From Lycium barbarum (lineage: Eukaryota > Streptophyta > Magnoliopsida > Solanales > Solanaceae), in NCBI RefSeq assembly GCF_019175385.1, contig NC_083339.1, positions 117,289,601-117,353,600 on the forward strand: a stretch of 64,000 nucleotides of DNA, read 5' to 3'. Positions 45,631-58,359 of this stretch are shown here, piece by piece; position 1 is the first letter of the stretch; the number at the start of each line of letters is the position of its first letter. Made by a program: the position numbers and the translations under genes. The notes under the pieces were generated by a model. That model made no database searches, was not told the DNA's origin, and saw only the letters and a list, made by a program, of their open reading frames with translations.

Positions 45631-48600
45631 TGTTATACCCCATTTAAACGGGTTAAAGTAGAGTACAATATATTGGTGATTCCTCTTTTGTTTATTTTAA
45701 GGAGTCGCCACCTAATTAGTTTATTGGTGAATTAGGACACCTAAACATTTAACTAAGGCAGAGTTAAACTAAACCTCTGTTAATGGTCTGCTTAATTAGC
45801 GTGATTCTAGGTAAGGGTTCTAGATTATCCTAAAGGGAAGGGGTTAGGCATCCTTTAGAATCCATTAATTATGGTTACAGCCCAAACTTAGGTTAATTGA
45901 GGCTAAAGATGCAAAATATAGCTTGTAAATGTTAATAAGGTTTTAAAGGAAAATATAATAATGCTATTCAAAATAATACCTATAAATGTTGTTAAGGTTT
46001 TAAATAGAAATACAATAATGCTATTTAAAATAAGATTTGTATAATGATTTCCATAAAAGAAGACTTTAAATGCTATTTAAAATAAGATTTATAAATGTTG
46101 TCAAGGCTTTAAATGAAAATATAATAATGTGATTTAAAATGAGACTTGAGAAAATATAATAGTTTGCATCTAAGTAATAGCTTTTACCAAATTTGAACTT
46201 TGAATAAAATTATGTTATGTGAATATGACGGTGCAAACAAAATCTAGCTTTATTTTTATAAATATGATGCAAAACGACGTGAGTTTCTTTCTCCTTTTTA
46301 GTTATTTAACTATACTCGGCTAAAAGATGCATAATCGGGCAACTCTTAAAAAAATGTTTATAAAATATATTTAAACTCATATTTGCGATATTGATGACGT
46401 TTTTTTGAAGTTTCTAAGACAGTAAAACATGATTCCTTTAACTCTAAATATGTATTCACGCTATTGAAAATCAACTATTCTAATGAAAATAATATTGTAG
46501 ATACTATGAATAATTTAACAAAAGAAAGAGAGAATAAAATCTTATGGAATTAACTGTTGGTTTTCCTTAAATTAACTATCCATTACTAAAACTAAACCCC
46601 ACTAATTTCGCTAAGGTTCATCTAAATTAACAAAACAAAGTAAAGGGTTAGTCGAATAATACAAATTAAATGCACAAAAACAAAGTAGAGGCGTAAATAA
46701 AATTAAATGGGCTCAGCCCATTTTTTAAGGCTGCTGCGATCAGTGATACTGTTGGGAATGGGCTCAGCCCATTTTTAAAACTGCTGCGAACTGTTCATGT
46801 TATTGGGCTTTGGCCCAGAATTTTTATTTCTTTCTTTTTCGTTTTTGCTGCGGACAAGGCTGGACAGAGAGAAGATTTCGTTGGGCTTTCAGCCCAACAC
46901 CGAATGCGGAAGAAGAACGAGTCCCTCGGACTCGTATGCGATGGTCATGCATAAATGAAATGAAAAGGATTATTATATAATAAAATACTAAGGCCTAAAT
47001 AAAGAAACTAAGTATGCAGATTGAATTAGCACATAACACAATAATAGGACACTTAGAGAAAATGTTCAAACCCAAACAATACAATAATGAAGAAACGGCT
47101 GAAGCCCATGTAGTCTATTTTATATCACTGAATAACTTAGGCCCAGATACCAAACAAAACAGTCAAATAAAAAATAGATGCAGGCCCAATTAAAATGATG
47201 ACAGTCACAAGAATGAGGCAGGCCCAAAAACATGTCAGAAATACAAAAGAAAACAGTGAAGTAGACCCAAAACAATAGGGCAGTTCCAGTTTTCCAGAAT
47301 GAATAACTTATGTATATATTACGTATATTTCGCGTATACACATTCATAAGGATGTCTAGATGGTTAGTATTGGAATGCTTTCACCCCCGCCTTCCCGATG
47401 TTGCACAAGTTCCAAGGGATTACATGAATCCCAGGCATGGCTAACACCGAGGGGGGGGGGGGTTCAAGCTTGATCCATAATGACCAATCCAACCTCCCTA
47501 TTAATGTATTTTCATGAATATACTACAAAAATACATAGATATATGACCTCATTGCCTTAACAAAAATTAAAACACTTATAAATATATTGATAGCATTTCA
47601 GCCAATCTACCATACAACAATCAACAATTACAAAATGTGTTAAGGTAAAGAAGGGAGTTTAGATCTCATTTCAAACCCAAATATTAAGGAAAACTAAAAA
47701 GAGATCTTAACTTCATTACTTTCGTTTAACAACAGATCTTCAGCTTATACAAAGTTGCCTAAGTTTAAATGGAATGCAAATGAAAACACAACAGTGAAGA
47801 GAGTCGAAAGGCTTGACGTACACAACTTGAGAACCAACTCTCATTTGAAACTACACGCATATTCAGTGAAGTCGAAACTAAGCTATCATTCTCAAGAAAA
47901 ACTAACAGCCCAAAACTAATCAAACTACCTTCACTTTGAATAGATAAAGAAAAACTAAAGCAAGACAGGAAGAGTGAGCTCTAATCTTAAAAATTACTTA
48001 GTTACTAAATGCTAAAAATATTACTAAAACTACATGTAATCTTAACTAAACAGGAAAAAGATTAATAAATGTAAAGCTTATCATTTTTAACCACTTGACT
48101 AATTAAAAGCGTCTAGCAAACGAGAGCTAATTAATACCAGCAACTAAGAAACATCCGTGATAAGAAACTACCTATAACATGAACGCAAATAAACAGAAAC
48201 AAGAATTTCAAATCAAACCACATAGAAGAACAGGATTATAAAATGAAAAGAAGAAGGAAAATCACTTAGACAGATTCTGAAAGAAAGGGGGAGACTCATT
48301 AATTGAAAACACCACAGTGAGGGAAAGCTAAGGCAGAACCAAACTTGAAATTAACAAAATATTATAACTAATGACTCTGTTCCGTTGGCAAACAGCTAAC
48401 ATTTAGTCACGTTTAGCATGGTATGACTATTCTTGGATCATGAACAAAATTAGCTCAATGTTTAATCGAAATCCAGAGCCAGAAAAGGTAACGTATTGAT
48501 TATGCTTAGTTTTATCTCAGTTTAAAGATAACAAGTTGTTGAGTTTTAACTTTTTAAAAAAAAAACTATAAATAAGATATGAGTGATTTTATTAGAACTA

Positions 48601-50130
48601 GTTGCTCTTAACATTGACCTTCACCATATACTAAGGGAGAAAACACAAAGAGAACATAGTAAAACTTCATATTTTCATACAGTAGCAAGGAAGCTAATTT
48701 TTTTAGCTAGATAAAAAAAAATTAAGCTAAACTTATACGAAACAGACACATAGAGTTAAAAGTAGAAGAACACTAAAACAAAGAAGGCAATTACCGAAAC
48801 TACTAATCTAATCTACTTCTAATAAAGCTAATAAATCAACTAATCTCTAAACTAATATAAAATTATAATGGGCAGAATTAAAATAGAAATGCTAAGATAA
48901 TGAAAGAATTACCTTCTTCGGGTGCAGCGAACAGGGTGCGGGGGTTTTCAATCTACCTCGAAACACCACAAATCCCGAGTTTGTATACACTCGGACCCGA
49001 ACAAATATTAAAGGCAAAACAGAAAAGGATTTAGTATTTGACGATATCAAGAACATTAAGAACTAATATTTTTAAAGGGGAACTGGAACGGTTAAAGACG
49101 TGTATTTTCAGGGGAAATTTGGCAGCTGAAAACTTCTAATTTTTAGGGGATTTTCCAGGTGGCTAAAACTTATTTCCAGGGGGGTTCAAGGCGGCTAAAG
49201 ACTTGCTTTTAATGACTCCCGAAAGGATTATTTATATCCCTCAACTAGGGTTTTTGCTCCGGGGTCTAAAACGAAAAATTGGGCGAGATTTAAGTTGAAC
49301 CCCTTTTCAAATCAAACGTTAGGGTTCTGTCGTCGATCAGAATACCCAGATAAAGAGACAAAAACAATTAAAAATCGGTACTTGAAAAATGAAAAAGAGC
49401 TGATGAAGAAAGCGATTTGAATTCACAAATGGACGAAGTCCATTAAAACGTTTCAGATCGAAAGAACAAAGGGAGAAAAAGAGATAACCTCTTCAATGTT
49501 GACCCTGATCGAGCATTAAATTCTTTTCCCTAAATCGACCATGCATGGTCTGTGGGAGTGAAACGGGTCTGTGGAATCGCCAGTTTTGGCCGAGGAGAGA
49601 GAGAGACGAAGGAGGAGAGAGGAAGAGGAAAGAGAAAAGGAAGGGGGGGGGGGGGGGGGGGGGGGTGCGGCGCTTGGAGGAAAAGAACCCTAGTGGTTCA
49701 TTATGTTTAGGGACTCGGGTCGGGTCAGATGATGGGCATTGGGATGGGCGAATTAAAAAAATATGAGCTGGGTCGATTTAGGCGGGTAATGGGCTGGGCG
49801 AAAAAGTTTAGGGGTTAATTGGGACGGTTGGGCCCAAAATTTGGTTGAATGAAAGAAGTAATTTGGGCTTTTAAATTTAAGTAAAAGACCTACTTTAATT
49901 AATTATATATTAACGGGTGCCAAAATATTATTTAATATAAAAGTATGTAATTATTAGTGCTCAGATACAAATAAAATTATATGATGTCATAATAGCCGTG
50001 CAATAATATTTTGAAAATCAACAGTAAATAAACGCTATTATTTAATTATGCGAAGATAAATGCGATGCGTGTGCATATATAGGATGGTAAAAATGCTGAA
50101 ATGATTATAATGCAAATTATAACAATACTG

Positions 50131-50202
<72 letters not shown>

Positions 50203-50224
50203 GTAGTAATAATAGTAGTAATAA

Positions 50225-50266
<42 letters not shown>

Positions 50267-50458
50267 TGGTAGTAGCAACAGTAGTAAAATAAAAATAACA
50301 GCAGTGACTACGATAGGATAATGAAACGCCGGTATTAATAAAAGCTAATGATTATAGTAAAATATAGATAATTAATTATTTTTTTAAAGTTACCAAAAAA
50401 TACTAGAAGCGTAAATAGATATTTTGGAGGAAAGGTGGGACAAAATTGGGTGTCAACA
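45631..50458 (-). repeat. Ogre-like 5' LTR (right copy), 4828 bp
   Basis: Same sequence as 33219-37915 with scattered substitutions. Extra length comes mainly from the TAA/TAG microsatellite (50129-50270), a G-run at about 49647-49665, and a short insertion at about 48595-48610 (AACTAGTTGCTCTTA). Being 5' in the element's orientation, it should hold the promoter. Confidence 0.92.
50129..50270. repeat. (TAA)n-(TAG)n microsatellite in the right LTR
   Basis: A long run of TAA followed by TAG/TAATAG and TGG variants. The matching site in the left LTR (37677-37735) has far fewer units, so the tract expanded or contracted after insertion. Confidence 0.95.
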
Positions 50459-51005
50459 GACTCCACAAACAAAACGATACTTAGATTGTTGAAAAGACGA
50501 CTCGGCAATGTAAAAAGAAGTTGGCCTGATGTCCTTCCCGAAGTTCTTTGGTCTTACCGAGTTACACACAAAACTAGCACAAGAGAAACACCTTTTTCAT
50601 TAGTCTATAGAGTGGAAGCGTTGGTACCAATCGAAGTAATGGAGCCAAGCATAAGGTATGCACATGCAACAGATGTGGAAAACATAGAAGCAATGAAGGA
50701 TGGACTTAATCTGCTGGAAGAACACCGAGAATTGGCTTTAATCAAATTAACAGCACATAAACAACAAGTGGAAAGATACTACAACAATAAGACCAAATCA
50801 CGGCAAATCAAAATTGGGGACTAGGTCATGCGAATGATAACTCCAGCTACCAAGATACCGAACGAAGGTAAACTAGGAGAAAATTAGGAAGGGCCTTATA
50901 AAGTTATAGCTGATGCAGGGAAAGGAACATTTCAATTGGAAACTTTGGATGGGAAGATTGTCTCCAACAACTACAACATAAGCAACTTGAAACTCTTCCA
51001 TTCCT
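50459..51005 (+). pseudogene. Gypsy integrase C-terminal part
   Basis: Resumes with STNKTILRLLKRRL, then RSWPDVLPEVLWSYRVTHKT, ETPFSLVYRVEALVPIEV and QVERYYNNKTKSRQIKIGD, where a TAG (50822-50824) interrupts. GPYKVIADAGKGTFQLETLD and a final SNLKLFHS follow after a second stop (EN*EGPYK). This is the end of the catalytic core plus the C-terminal DNA-binding region. Confidence 0.9.
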
Positions 51006-52047
51006 AACATCTAGTTGCATTCAACGAGTTGTACTCTTTTTTCTCTTACTCAGGTTTTGTCCTATTCGGGTTTTATCGGGAAGGTTTTTAACGAGGCAGT
51101 AAGTTGAATGTACGGGAAATGGACTACGAGCAACATCGTTTAGTTCTTCATACTTCACAACAAAATGATGGGGGACTATTACCGGGAACTGAAAAATGAG
51201 TCTATCTATCACTCCAAAAATATACGGAGTAAAGCCTCTGGGCTCGATTTATAGACTTATAACCATGTGTATAATAAAGCTGATTATGACATGATCTTTG
51301 TGAGTTTGTATGGTGCATTCATGATTCCGATCACATTATTATCAATTGATTATATTCATGATTCTGATCATATTACTACTTTCAATTGAGTTCTATTGAT
51401 TATAGTCATGTTGGAGATTTCATAAGGAAAACATCCCAAAGCTTATGGGGTTTATGCATAAACTATGCCTAGAAGTACTCGATCGTACCCTAACCATAAT
51501 ATGCTGCTAAAATTAAGGATAATGGTACATATTCCAGGGAGCCCACTAGCCAACAATAGAACATGAATAAAGCTGAAAGCCAAGTTGTGGCCAATTCATT
51601 AAAGAATTTAGGGCAAGTAAAATGGACAGCTCGATGCACAAACATTCATGATTACGATCATATTATTTTCACTTAATTATGTTCATGATTCCGATCATAT
51701 TTTTTAGATAGTATTCATGATTCTGATCATACATGCTAGCAATACATTCATAAAGCCGGAAGTTTCCGATTCCATTAGTTAATAAAAATGGAATTTGACA
51801 TACGACTTTTTTACCAAAGAAGTCAAACTTCCCAAAAATTAAAATTTCAAAGTCGACGTACAATGATTCTGATGTTTAAAATCTTGATCGAATTGATCAC
51901 CTGCGAAAGATTTTAATTAGAGAATACATCCAAGAGATTGTTTATAATAAAGGCGAAGCATGAATAAAAGAAATTTTGCTCAGAAAAAACAAAGCCTTAC
52001 AAGAGAAAGACAAGGAAAATAAAACATTCAAACATGAGAAGAAGAAA
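51006..52047. other. Non-coding stretch of the gypsy element after pol
   Basis: Contains an irregular short repeat ATTCATGATT(C/A)(T/C)GATCATATT near 51318, 51357, 51647, 51685 and 51715. No gene seen. Confidence 0.55.
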
Positions 52048-55000
52048 CTACCGAAGAAGAGGGAAGAAGGGCATCTTGGGCATTTTCATGGGAATGCTCT
52101 CGGGAACGTTCTTAACATTTGGATCAATCTTTATATCTTCTCCGATTACGGTATCTTCAGAAGCAAGAATGGATACGTCTCCAGATAACATATCCATTTC
52201 ATCTGAGGTACCAGCATCCTCTTCTTCTCTCATTTCTTCTTCAGCCATAGATTCATCCTCATCATATCCAAGGATTTCTTTGGCTTCTTTCATATTCCGC
52301 TCAGCAACGGCGAGAGCTTGAATGATCAAAAGAGGTAGCTTCGAAAGTCTTCAGGAAATCATGACGAGCTTTGATAACAGCCTAGCTAAGAATTTTTTTG
52401 TTTTTCATCTTTAAATTCCTTCTCCATGTTTTCAATTTGTTGCTTGTACATATTATTTTGTTCCAAGAGTTGCTTTGAGTGCTCGCGCAATTTTTTGGAG
52501 TGACCTATAAATTTCAAGAAAAAATTATGATTCTCCGCCAAGGCAGTACTTTTCTTTTGAAGATCCCGATCTTTATCTGCCAACTCTTTCCGGAGAGCAT
52601 GAATATCATGTTTACTTTGATCTAGATCAATCAAAGACTGTGCGAGTTCACCAGAATCCTTGACATTTTTCAATTCCAAAGCATGAAAATTAGATTCAAG
52701 TTTGTTGAATTTGGCACCTTGATCCCACAATTTGGTTTGGAGATCAATTTGAAGTTGATTCGATTCCATTAAATTTTGCTTCGGATCATTGATAACCAAC
52801 TCTTCCTGTTTTGCTATGCGAAAAGCTTCGATTTTTCTTTTTCATGATCATCAATCCGTTTTTGAATTTTTTTTTCTTCAGACCGGTGTGTCGTTAGCTT
52901 ATCTTTGGCCATATCCAACTCTGCAACAGAAGAGTTGCGTTCCACCTTGAAAATTTTCACTTCCTGAGCAAGTACGGCGTTCTTTTCACTAAGCTTTTGG
53001 ATAAGTTTGGCCTCACCTTCAGAATGTTCAAGACTCTCACATAAATATGTCTGAGCCTGAATCATAAGCCTGAGAGCAACCATATCTATTTGGTGGGTAG
53101 GCGTATCTTTTAAAATCATATTCTCTTTAGAACCAATATAGTATGAGCAAAACGACTCATCACATGAGAATTGGCCAAAAGATTGTCCTCATTTGACAAT
53201 TCAAAAGAATGGCTATGATTAACGGTAAGAGGAATAAAGGTCTTCATCCACATAGTCATGGGATCATCTCCCTGAAGAAGTTGTGCCCGAGAATCAACCC
53301 CGTGCAAAGTATTGCCTTCTTTTCAAACATTTTTTCTTTTATCAACAACGTTAAAGCGGGAAACGGGTTAAGCTGTATTATGAGGAATAGTGTGGGTACT
53401 TGTTCCTCGATTTTGAAAAGGAGAAGCAGAAGAATCAGTGGGGATATTAGCAACACCGGCATCAATGTTTTCAGTGTCGACAAAATCTCCAATATTAGCT
53501 TCACAGCAGTATCAGGAAGACAGGTCTCCGTTGTATCGGCAACAATATTATCAGTGGTATCTACCTCAGGAGCCACGACGTCACCTTTATTATAGCATTC
53601 AAAAACGCCTTGTAAATTTTCTTTCTCCTTCACCGGAGATTCATCTGAAACGACAACAATATCAGAAGAAGGAGGAAACTCAACCCCCCTGTGAGGATGT
53701 AACTAAAGGAGAGTCTTCCTCAGAATCAGTGTTTTCATCGATCAGCCTGAATTCACTAGGCATACCTCCTGTTTTCTCGGATCCAGCATCTGACAACTCC
53801 GCAGGATATTGCTTTTTCAGTTTTTCTTCTTCAAGGCAGGTTCTCTAACAGCCTTGGAATCCTTAAATTCAGCATTAGACCTCTTACCAGTGAAAGATCT
53901 TATTTTTTCCAACACCGATTCGTCATCACTCGGAAGAATCAGGCATTTCTTTATTATCACCTTTTTCGAAGAACCTGAGAATAACAAAACAAGTATGAGA
54001 TAGGCTCTTCATCACTTGTAAAGTCAGATATTACTTCAAATATCCCTACCTCTGCTTTTCGTAGAAGCTCCGTCCGGTTTCGTCTCTTTAAGAGTATGAA
54101 TACCCTTAGAAATGGCATACGCCCCCCATGTACGAACACTCGCCGAAGCTCGAATCATAGCTTCAGTAAATTCCCTTATGTTTGAGGGTTTAACCAATCC
54201 AGGAATAAAAGCTGCCGAACAAAGGAGAAGTTTAAAGAGAAGAATTAAGGAAATAAAAATTCTTTAAAAATAATATTACCTTTCACGTTCCATTTCTCTA
54301 AGGTACTAGCATCCCCGTTCACCAGCTGAGCAGTGGAGATAAATACTAAATCTTCACCCCAATGCCGGTCTTGACCATCTTCGGGGTCATCAAACAATTT
54401 ACTAGATCCCCGAGCTCTAAACATAATCATAGAGCCACGGATAAAACGAATCGAATTCAAATATAAAATATGGTCGAGAGTAATATTCATTCCGGCCAGA
54501 CGAGCAACATGCTCGAGCAATTGAAACAATTGCCAGACCCCAGGTGTAATTTGTGCCACACAAATGTTCAAGCGACGACACAATTCTTCTATCAATGGTG
54601 GAAGAGGCAAAGAAAAGCCAATAGTAAAAGGATAGAGATACATCGCCGAAAGATCGGAAAGATGAGCAGTTGCAGGCATATCCTTTCCCGGAACTAAGAT
54701 ATTGAGATCAGGATTCGTCTAGTGACACCTTTCCCGGACAGAACCAAGAGACTCTTCAGTAACATTAGAAATAATTGAAGAAACAAAAACCATTCTTTCC
54801 CCGTCTAGCTCCGAAATATCATGGTTATCACCTTTTGAAAGAGTAATCTTTAGATCTAAAGTATGTGAAGGATTCTTCGGAATCACACTATAGGCAGATG
54901 TATATTAACCATATCAGCCCCATTGTCACCAACATCAGAAGTTGATGCAGATGAAGGTCGTGGATCAACAGCATCAGCTATAGCATCACCCATAAATTTC

Positions 55001-55110
55001 TTAGGGGACAATCTGTTCTTAGGTCTTTCAGCACCAACATGAAGGGGAAGAGCGTCGACAATAACGGTCTTTTCTGATGAAATATTTTGAGAAGATGAAA
55101 GGGAAGACAT
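52048..55110 (-). pseudogene. Antisense ORF of the Tat-type gypsy element (putative gypsy-type transposon protein), broken
   Basis: Reads opposite to pol, between integrase and the 3' LTR. The start is at 55110 (MSSLSSSQNISSEKTVIVDA). A globular segment lies at 54679-54245 (SAMYLYPFTIGFSLPLPPLI, EELCRRLNICVAQITPGVWQ, LFQLLEHVARLAGM), resembling the 'putative gypsy-type transposon' domain (PF04195). An acidic low-complexity stretch follows, then long coiled coils at 53119-52814 (LIQKLSEKNAVLAQEVKIF) and 52799-52386 (ALRKELADKDRDLQKKS). An acidic C-terminus lies at 52329-52048. The frame changes at least five times. Antisense ORFs of this kind are known in Tat-lineage elements; their function is unknown. 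Confidence 0.78.
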
Positions 55111-55514
55111 GAGTAGAGATTGAAGAAATCAAAGAAGAAAGAAAAGAGGTGAAAGAATTGGAAGATTGAAAATTTTGGAGCGAAAAATTTGAGATAATGA
55201 GAAGGTAGAATTTAAATTTTTGTAGAAAAGGTAAAACCGCCATCATTACCTTGGAAAACGACGAGAAAATGTAGGGCACGACAACGGCCACGTGTCCCAC
55301 GTCTGACTTCATCATTTAATGCGAGTCCTTTCAACTTCTGTGATTATGCCACGTATTCATCACACCAGTGGGCCACGATCTGCTGCCAGTTACAACATTT
55401 CCTCTTCCATGAAAAAAAGATCCAAATGTATAGATAAAAGAGGATTGATGAAAAACGACAAGACAATTTCTCGGGAATATCTTTGTGATGAACCCAAAAA
55501 AATGAGGGACTATC
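55111..55514. other. Region between the antisense ORF and the 3' LTR
   Basis: Should hold the promoter of the antisense ORF. The sequence AAAAAAATGAGGGACTATC just before 55515 is a plausible polypurine tract for plus-strand synthesis. Confidence 0.5.
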
Positions 55515-56160
55515 TGTATGGGTAAAAAATGTACCTGACACGTGGACCAACGTGTAGTTGACATGTGTCAGCTCATTCAATGACGAAAAATATTAGATGG
55601 TAATGCCGAGCATAGCATTTACGGAAAGGCAGCAGATTGGGTCAATGGAGAGAACATCAACGGAAACAACAGATAAGAACCTCTTTATTGGGCATCAAAT
55701 GGAATTAATGTAGTAATGGCTGAAACGATTATTAACGGCCAGAATCAAGGAAATTAAATAAAAATCATTAATTCATCAATTAATGATTGTCGTTACAGAC
55801 ACACAACGGGAAGAGCACCGAATACGATCATATACCTATAAATAGAATTTTCATTGATAGGGGAGGCATCCAAGTTTGACTAAGAAAATACACTATTATC
55901 ATTATTTCCTGCTGATTGTAATTTTTATTCTTTGGTCATCAAGCTTTCATTCATTCTTAAAGATTAAGAGCTACGTTATTGTTATTCATCAATATTGGAA
56001 TAAGTTTACTTTTTCCTTTTTATTTATTTATTCTTTATCTGTTCTTTATTAATAACTAAGAAATTACTTACCTTAATTCTTTTATCTGTATTAAATTACT
56101 ACCAACTGTAGTTAACCTCAGCACAAATTCAACTATTTGAGTTAAATACGAAATTTGACA
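55515..56160 (+). repeat. 3' LTR of the Tat-type gypsy element, 646 bp
   Basis: Starts TGTATGGGTAAAAAATGTAC after the purine-rich AAAAAAATGAGGGACTATC and ends ATACGAAATTTGACA. A TATAAATAGA box at about 55841 agrees with plus orientation. Its start resembles the solo LTR at 6091 (TGTATACGGTAAAAATCG). The boundary is inferred from one copy only. Confidence 0.7.
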
Positions 56161-56279
56161 TCAGCATTATGTCCAATCAATATAGCATTAAGGCTATCTA
56201 CATGATCTAATTTAGTAATATATACGCTCCTTCCCTTGCACCAGATTCTTGGGACCGGCAGTGCTGTGGATGTTGCACC

Positions 56280-56464
56280 CAGGGGCGGAGCCAAGTGTAA
56301 CCGAGGGGGTTCGGAACCCCCTCGGCAAAAAATTACAATGTATATTAAAGGTTAGAATTATTTTTTATATATATATGGTAGGTGTTGAACCCCCTTGGCT
56401 TCTTCGTATGTTTACTTCTTCATATTTTTGAACCCCCTTACAGAAAATCCTGGCTCCGCCACTA
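56280..56464. mobile_element. hAT-type MITE, 185 bp
   Basis: 8-bp target duplication GTTGCACC at 56272-56279 and 56465-56472. TIRs are CAGGGGCGGAGCCA and TGGCTCCGCCACTA. Non-coding. Confidence 0.9.
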
Positions 56465-56472
56465 GTTGCACC

Positions 56473-57785
56473 TCATCCAGTGGATTGTTATTATGGTGAA
56501 AAGACAGGAATTGTGGTTGGTATTGAACATTGAACCAAACAAGCAGCGACTTAAATGATCGGGGAGAAAAAAATGGTGATTGAAGCAGAATTCCTCAAAG
56601 CTTTCATTAGTACAGGAAATACTATATATATGTTGAATATATTTTTTCGTAGCTACTTACAAGTGTTTTCATTTCTTAAAATTTGATTAGTATAATATGT
56701 ATATTACTTTACTTTCACAGATTTTTTCTCTTTGTATGATAAAGAGTGTATCTACAAAATTTCTATTTTGAGGGGTTAAATGATGTTATTGGCTTGATAA
56801 ATACTTGTATTTGTTGCCTTTTTTTTTTTTTTTATATAGGGGTAGGGAAGGGGAAATGCGGGAGGGGATTACAATATGAGGATTCGAATCCTCGCCAACA
56901 AGGTGAAAGTTCAGGTAGTCAACTAACTGAACTACTAGATCCCTACGTATTTGTTGCGTGTTGTTAAAGGCAAATGCCCTGTTTTACCTTTCTAATGGTT
57001 TTTTGCTATTAAAAAAAAAAAAAAAAAAAAAAGGGCCATCGATGGAGGGTTAAGACAGACCCAAACTTGTAGAAATCTCAAAATAGATGCACTTTGTGGA
57101 GGAGTGTTTCATTTAGATGACGCTAGAGGTCCTCTATTTGAAGTTTTGGGTTTCACCTGCAAGTGCTGAAAGACCATTTTTTAAACTTATATATAGAATG
57201 TTACAAATCCTTTCAAAAACTCTTTTATCAATTATCCCAAAATAAATATTGTAATTATAGAATCTTTCACCAATTACTCTATGCACTAAGGCTTCATTTG
57301 TTTACACATAATTAAGGTTTTAATCATTAAGATCTCAGTCATTATGTTCGTTTTTTAGGTTTGAATCTTAATATCATAAGGAAATACTAAAAACAAATGA
57401 AAGTGTAAAAAAAAATCATTATCATGAAGATATAATTTTTCTAATAACAATTAATAGAAACATTTTAATTTTCTCGTGACAGCGCGAAGCACAGATTAGT
57501 TTGCTAGTTATAAATTATATTCTAACGGTAACGACTAACAAGTGTCTTTTACATATGCACATAATCAGTAGGGAAAAGGTCTGCTTTAATGTATGTGTAG
57601 GCACTTGGCTGGCCCAAGCCTTGCATATATGTTAAGAAATTCACCAAATATCTACAAAAGTTAAGTTCAGAACCACTTCTTGACACCTAATTAAGTTCGC
57701 TGTCCTAAAATCAATAACCTATAAAATTCATACCCGAGATTCGCCTCAGTTAATCTTTGTATATTAATCTTACTCCATTCTATCA
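56473..57785. other. Intergenic with tRNA-like B-box motif and a possible Helitron 3' end
   Basis: At about 56876-56890 GAGGATTCGAATCCTC resembles a tRNA B box in a SINE-like context, but no A box is visible. At about 57478-57510 GCGCGAAGCACAG followed by TTTGCTAGTT resembles a Helitron 3' hairpin and CTAG end. A-runs occur near 57011-57030. No gene seen. Confidence 0.35.
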
Positions 57786-57790
57786 CTAAT

Positions 57791-58162
57791 TGTTGTGAAT
57801 CATGCGGACTCCATAAGGGCCTACGGGCTAGAAGTGGCAAATACGACTACTCCAGTTGAGAATATTGGGCCGAGTATAATATTGGAGAGTTTTATTTGGA
57901 TCTAGGCCCAATTAGCAAGTAAAAACTGTTAAAAGAATGAGGGATTAGATAGAACGGTGATGCGTATTATGATTATGCTTAGGCAAACTTTGTATCTCTC
58001 ATTTCCTTTCTCTGAGTTTTGCTTCTCATCCCTTCTTCTAGTTACTGCTCTTCTATGATTATGTAATTTCTCTTTAGTATTTTGGTTATTAATTCAACAA
58101 TCAATCTTCTTCTATTATTGTGATCGTAAGCCCTTTTGGAGTCCGCATGGTTCATCACAACA
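57791..58162. mobile_element. Solo LTR, copia-like, 372 bp
   Basis: Starts TGTTGTGAATCATGCGGACT and ends CATGGTTCATCACAACA, with a 5-bp duplication CTAAT (57786-57790 and 58163-58167). The outer 30 bp are inverted copies of each other (GCGGACTCCATAAGGGC against GCCCTTTTGGAGTCCGC), an unusually long terminal inversion for an LTR. The interior is pyrimidine-rich near the right end (CTCTCATTTCCTTTCTCTGA). No internal domain, so either a solo LTR or a small TIR element. Confidence 0.7.
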
Positions 58163-58359
58163 CTAATCATGTTATATTTGTGTGTTTTAATATTAAACTC
58201 GGATGCATGTAAAGTTTTTTCAAACGACGTATATAACGCCTACACTTGCTGTTTTAGGCTTTTAGCGTAAAGACAAGTCTCTATAGCAAAATGTCATCTC
58301 CCACTATTTACATTCAGAGTTTTTTTGGAGGGTTTCTCGAGGATGAGTGGTGCAAATTA

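Larger units (their letters stand above)
33219..50458 (-). mobile_element. Ogre-like LTR retrotransposon, 17.2 kb, minus strand, without pol
   Basis: Flanked by GAGTC (33214-33218) and GACTC (50459-50463), a 5-bp target duplication with one change. It has two near-identical LTRs (33219-37915 and 45631-50458), a primer-binding site matching the 3' end of tRNA-Arg (45611-45627) and a polypurine tract (37917-37930), which set minus orientation. Internal order: ORF1, gag, a short acidic segment, then tandem repeats. No protease, RT, RNase H or integrase is present. Long LTRs, an ORF before gag and a tRNA-Arg primer are known traits of Ogre/Tat elements. It is nested in, and younger than, the plus-strand gypsy element. 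Confidence 0.9.
50459..56160 (+). mobile_element. Tat-lineage gypsy retrotransposon, right part (integrase end to 3' LTR)
   Basis: Continues the element interrupted at 33218: rest of integrase, a non-coding stretch with ACGAGGCAG near 51090, an antisense ORF region (52048-55110), a purine-rich tract before 55515 and an LTR ending at 56160. The 5' LTR is missing, so no target duplication can be tested. Confidence 0.85.

Noticed and set aside
50101..50292. Frame of poly-Ile/poly-Val
   Set aside because: Translation of the TAA/TAG microsatellite in the LTR.
56870..56950. tRNA gene
   Set aside because: A B-box-like GATTCGAATCC is present but there is no A box, acceptor pairing or cloverleaf; at most a SINE-like remnant.
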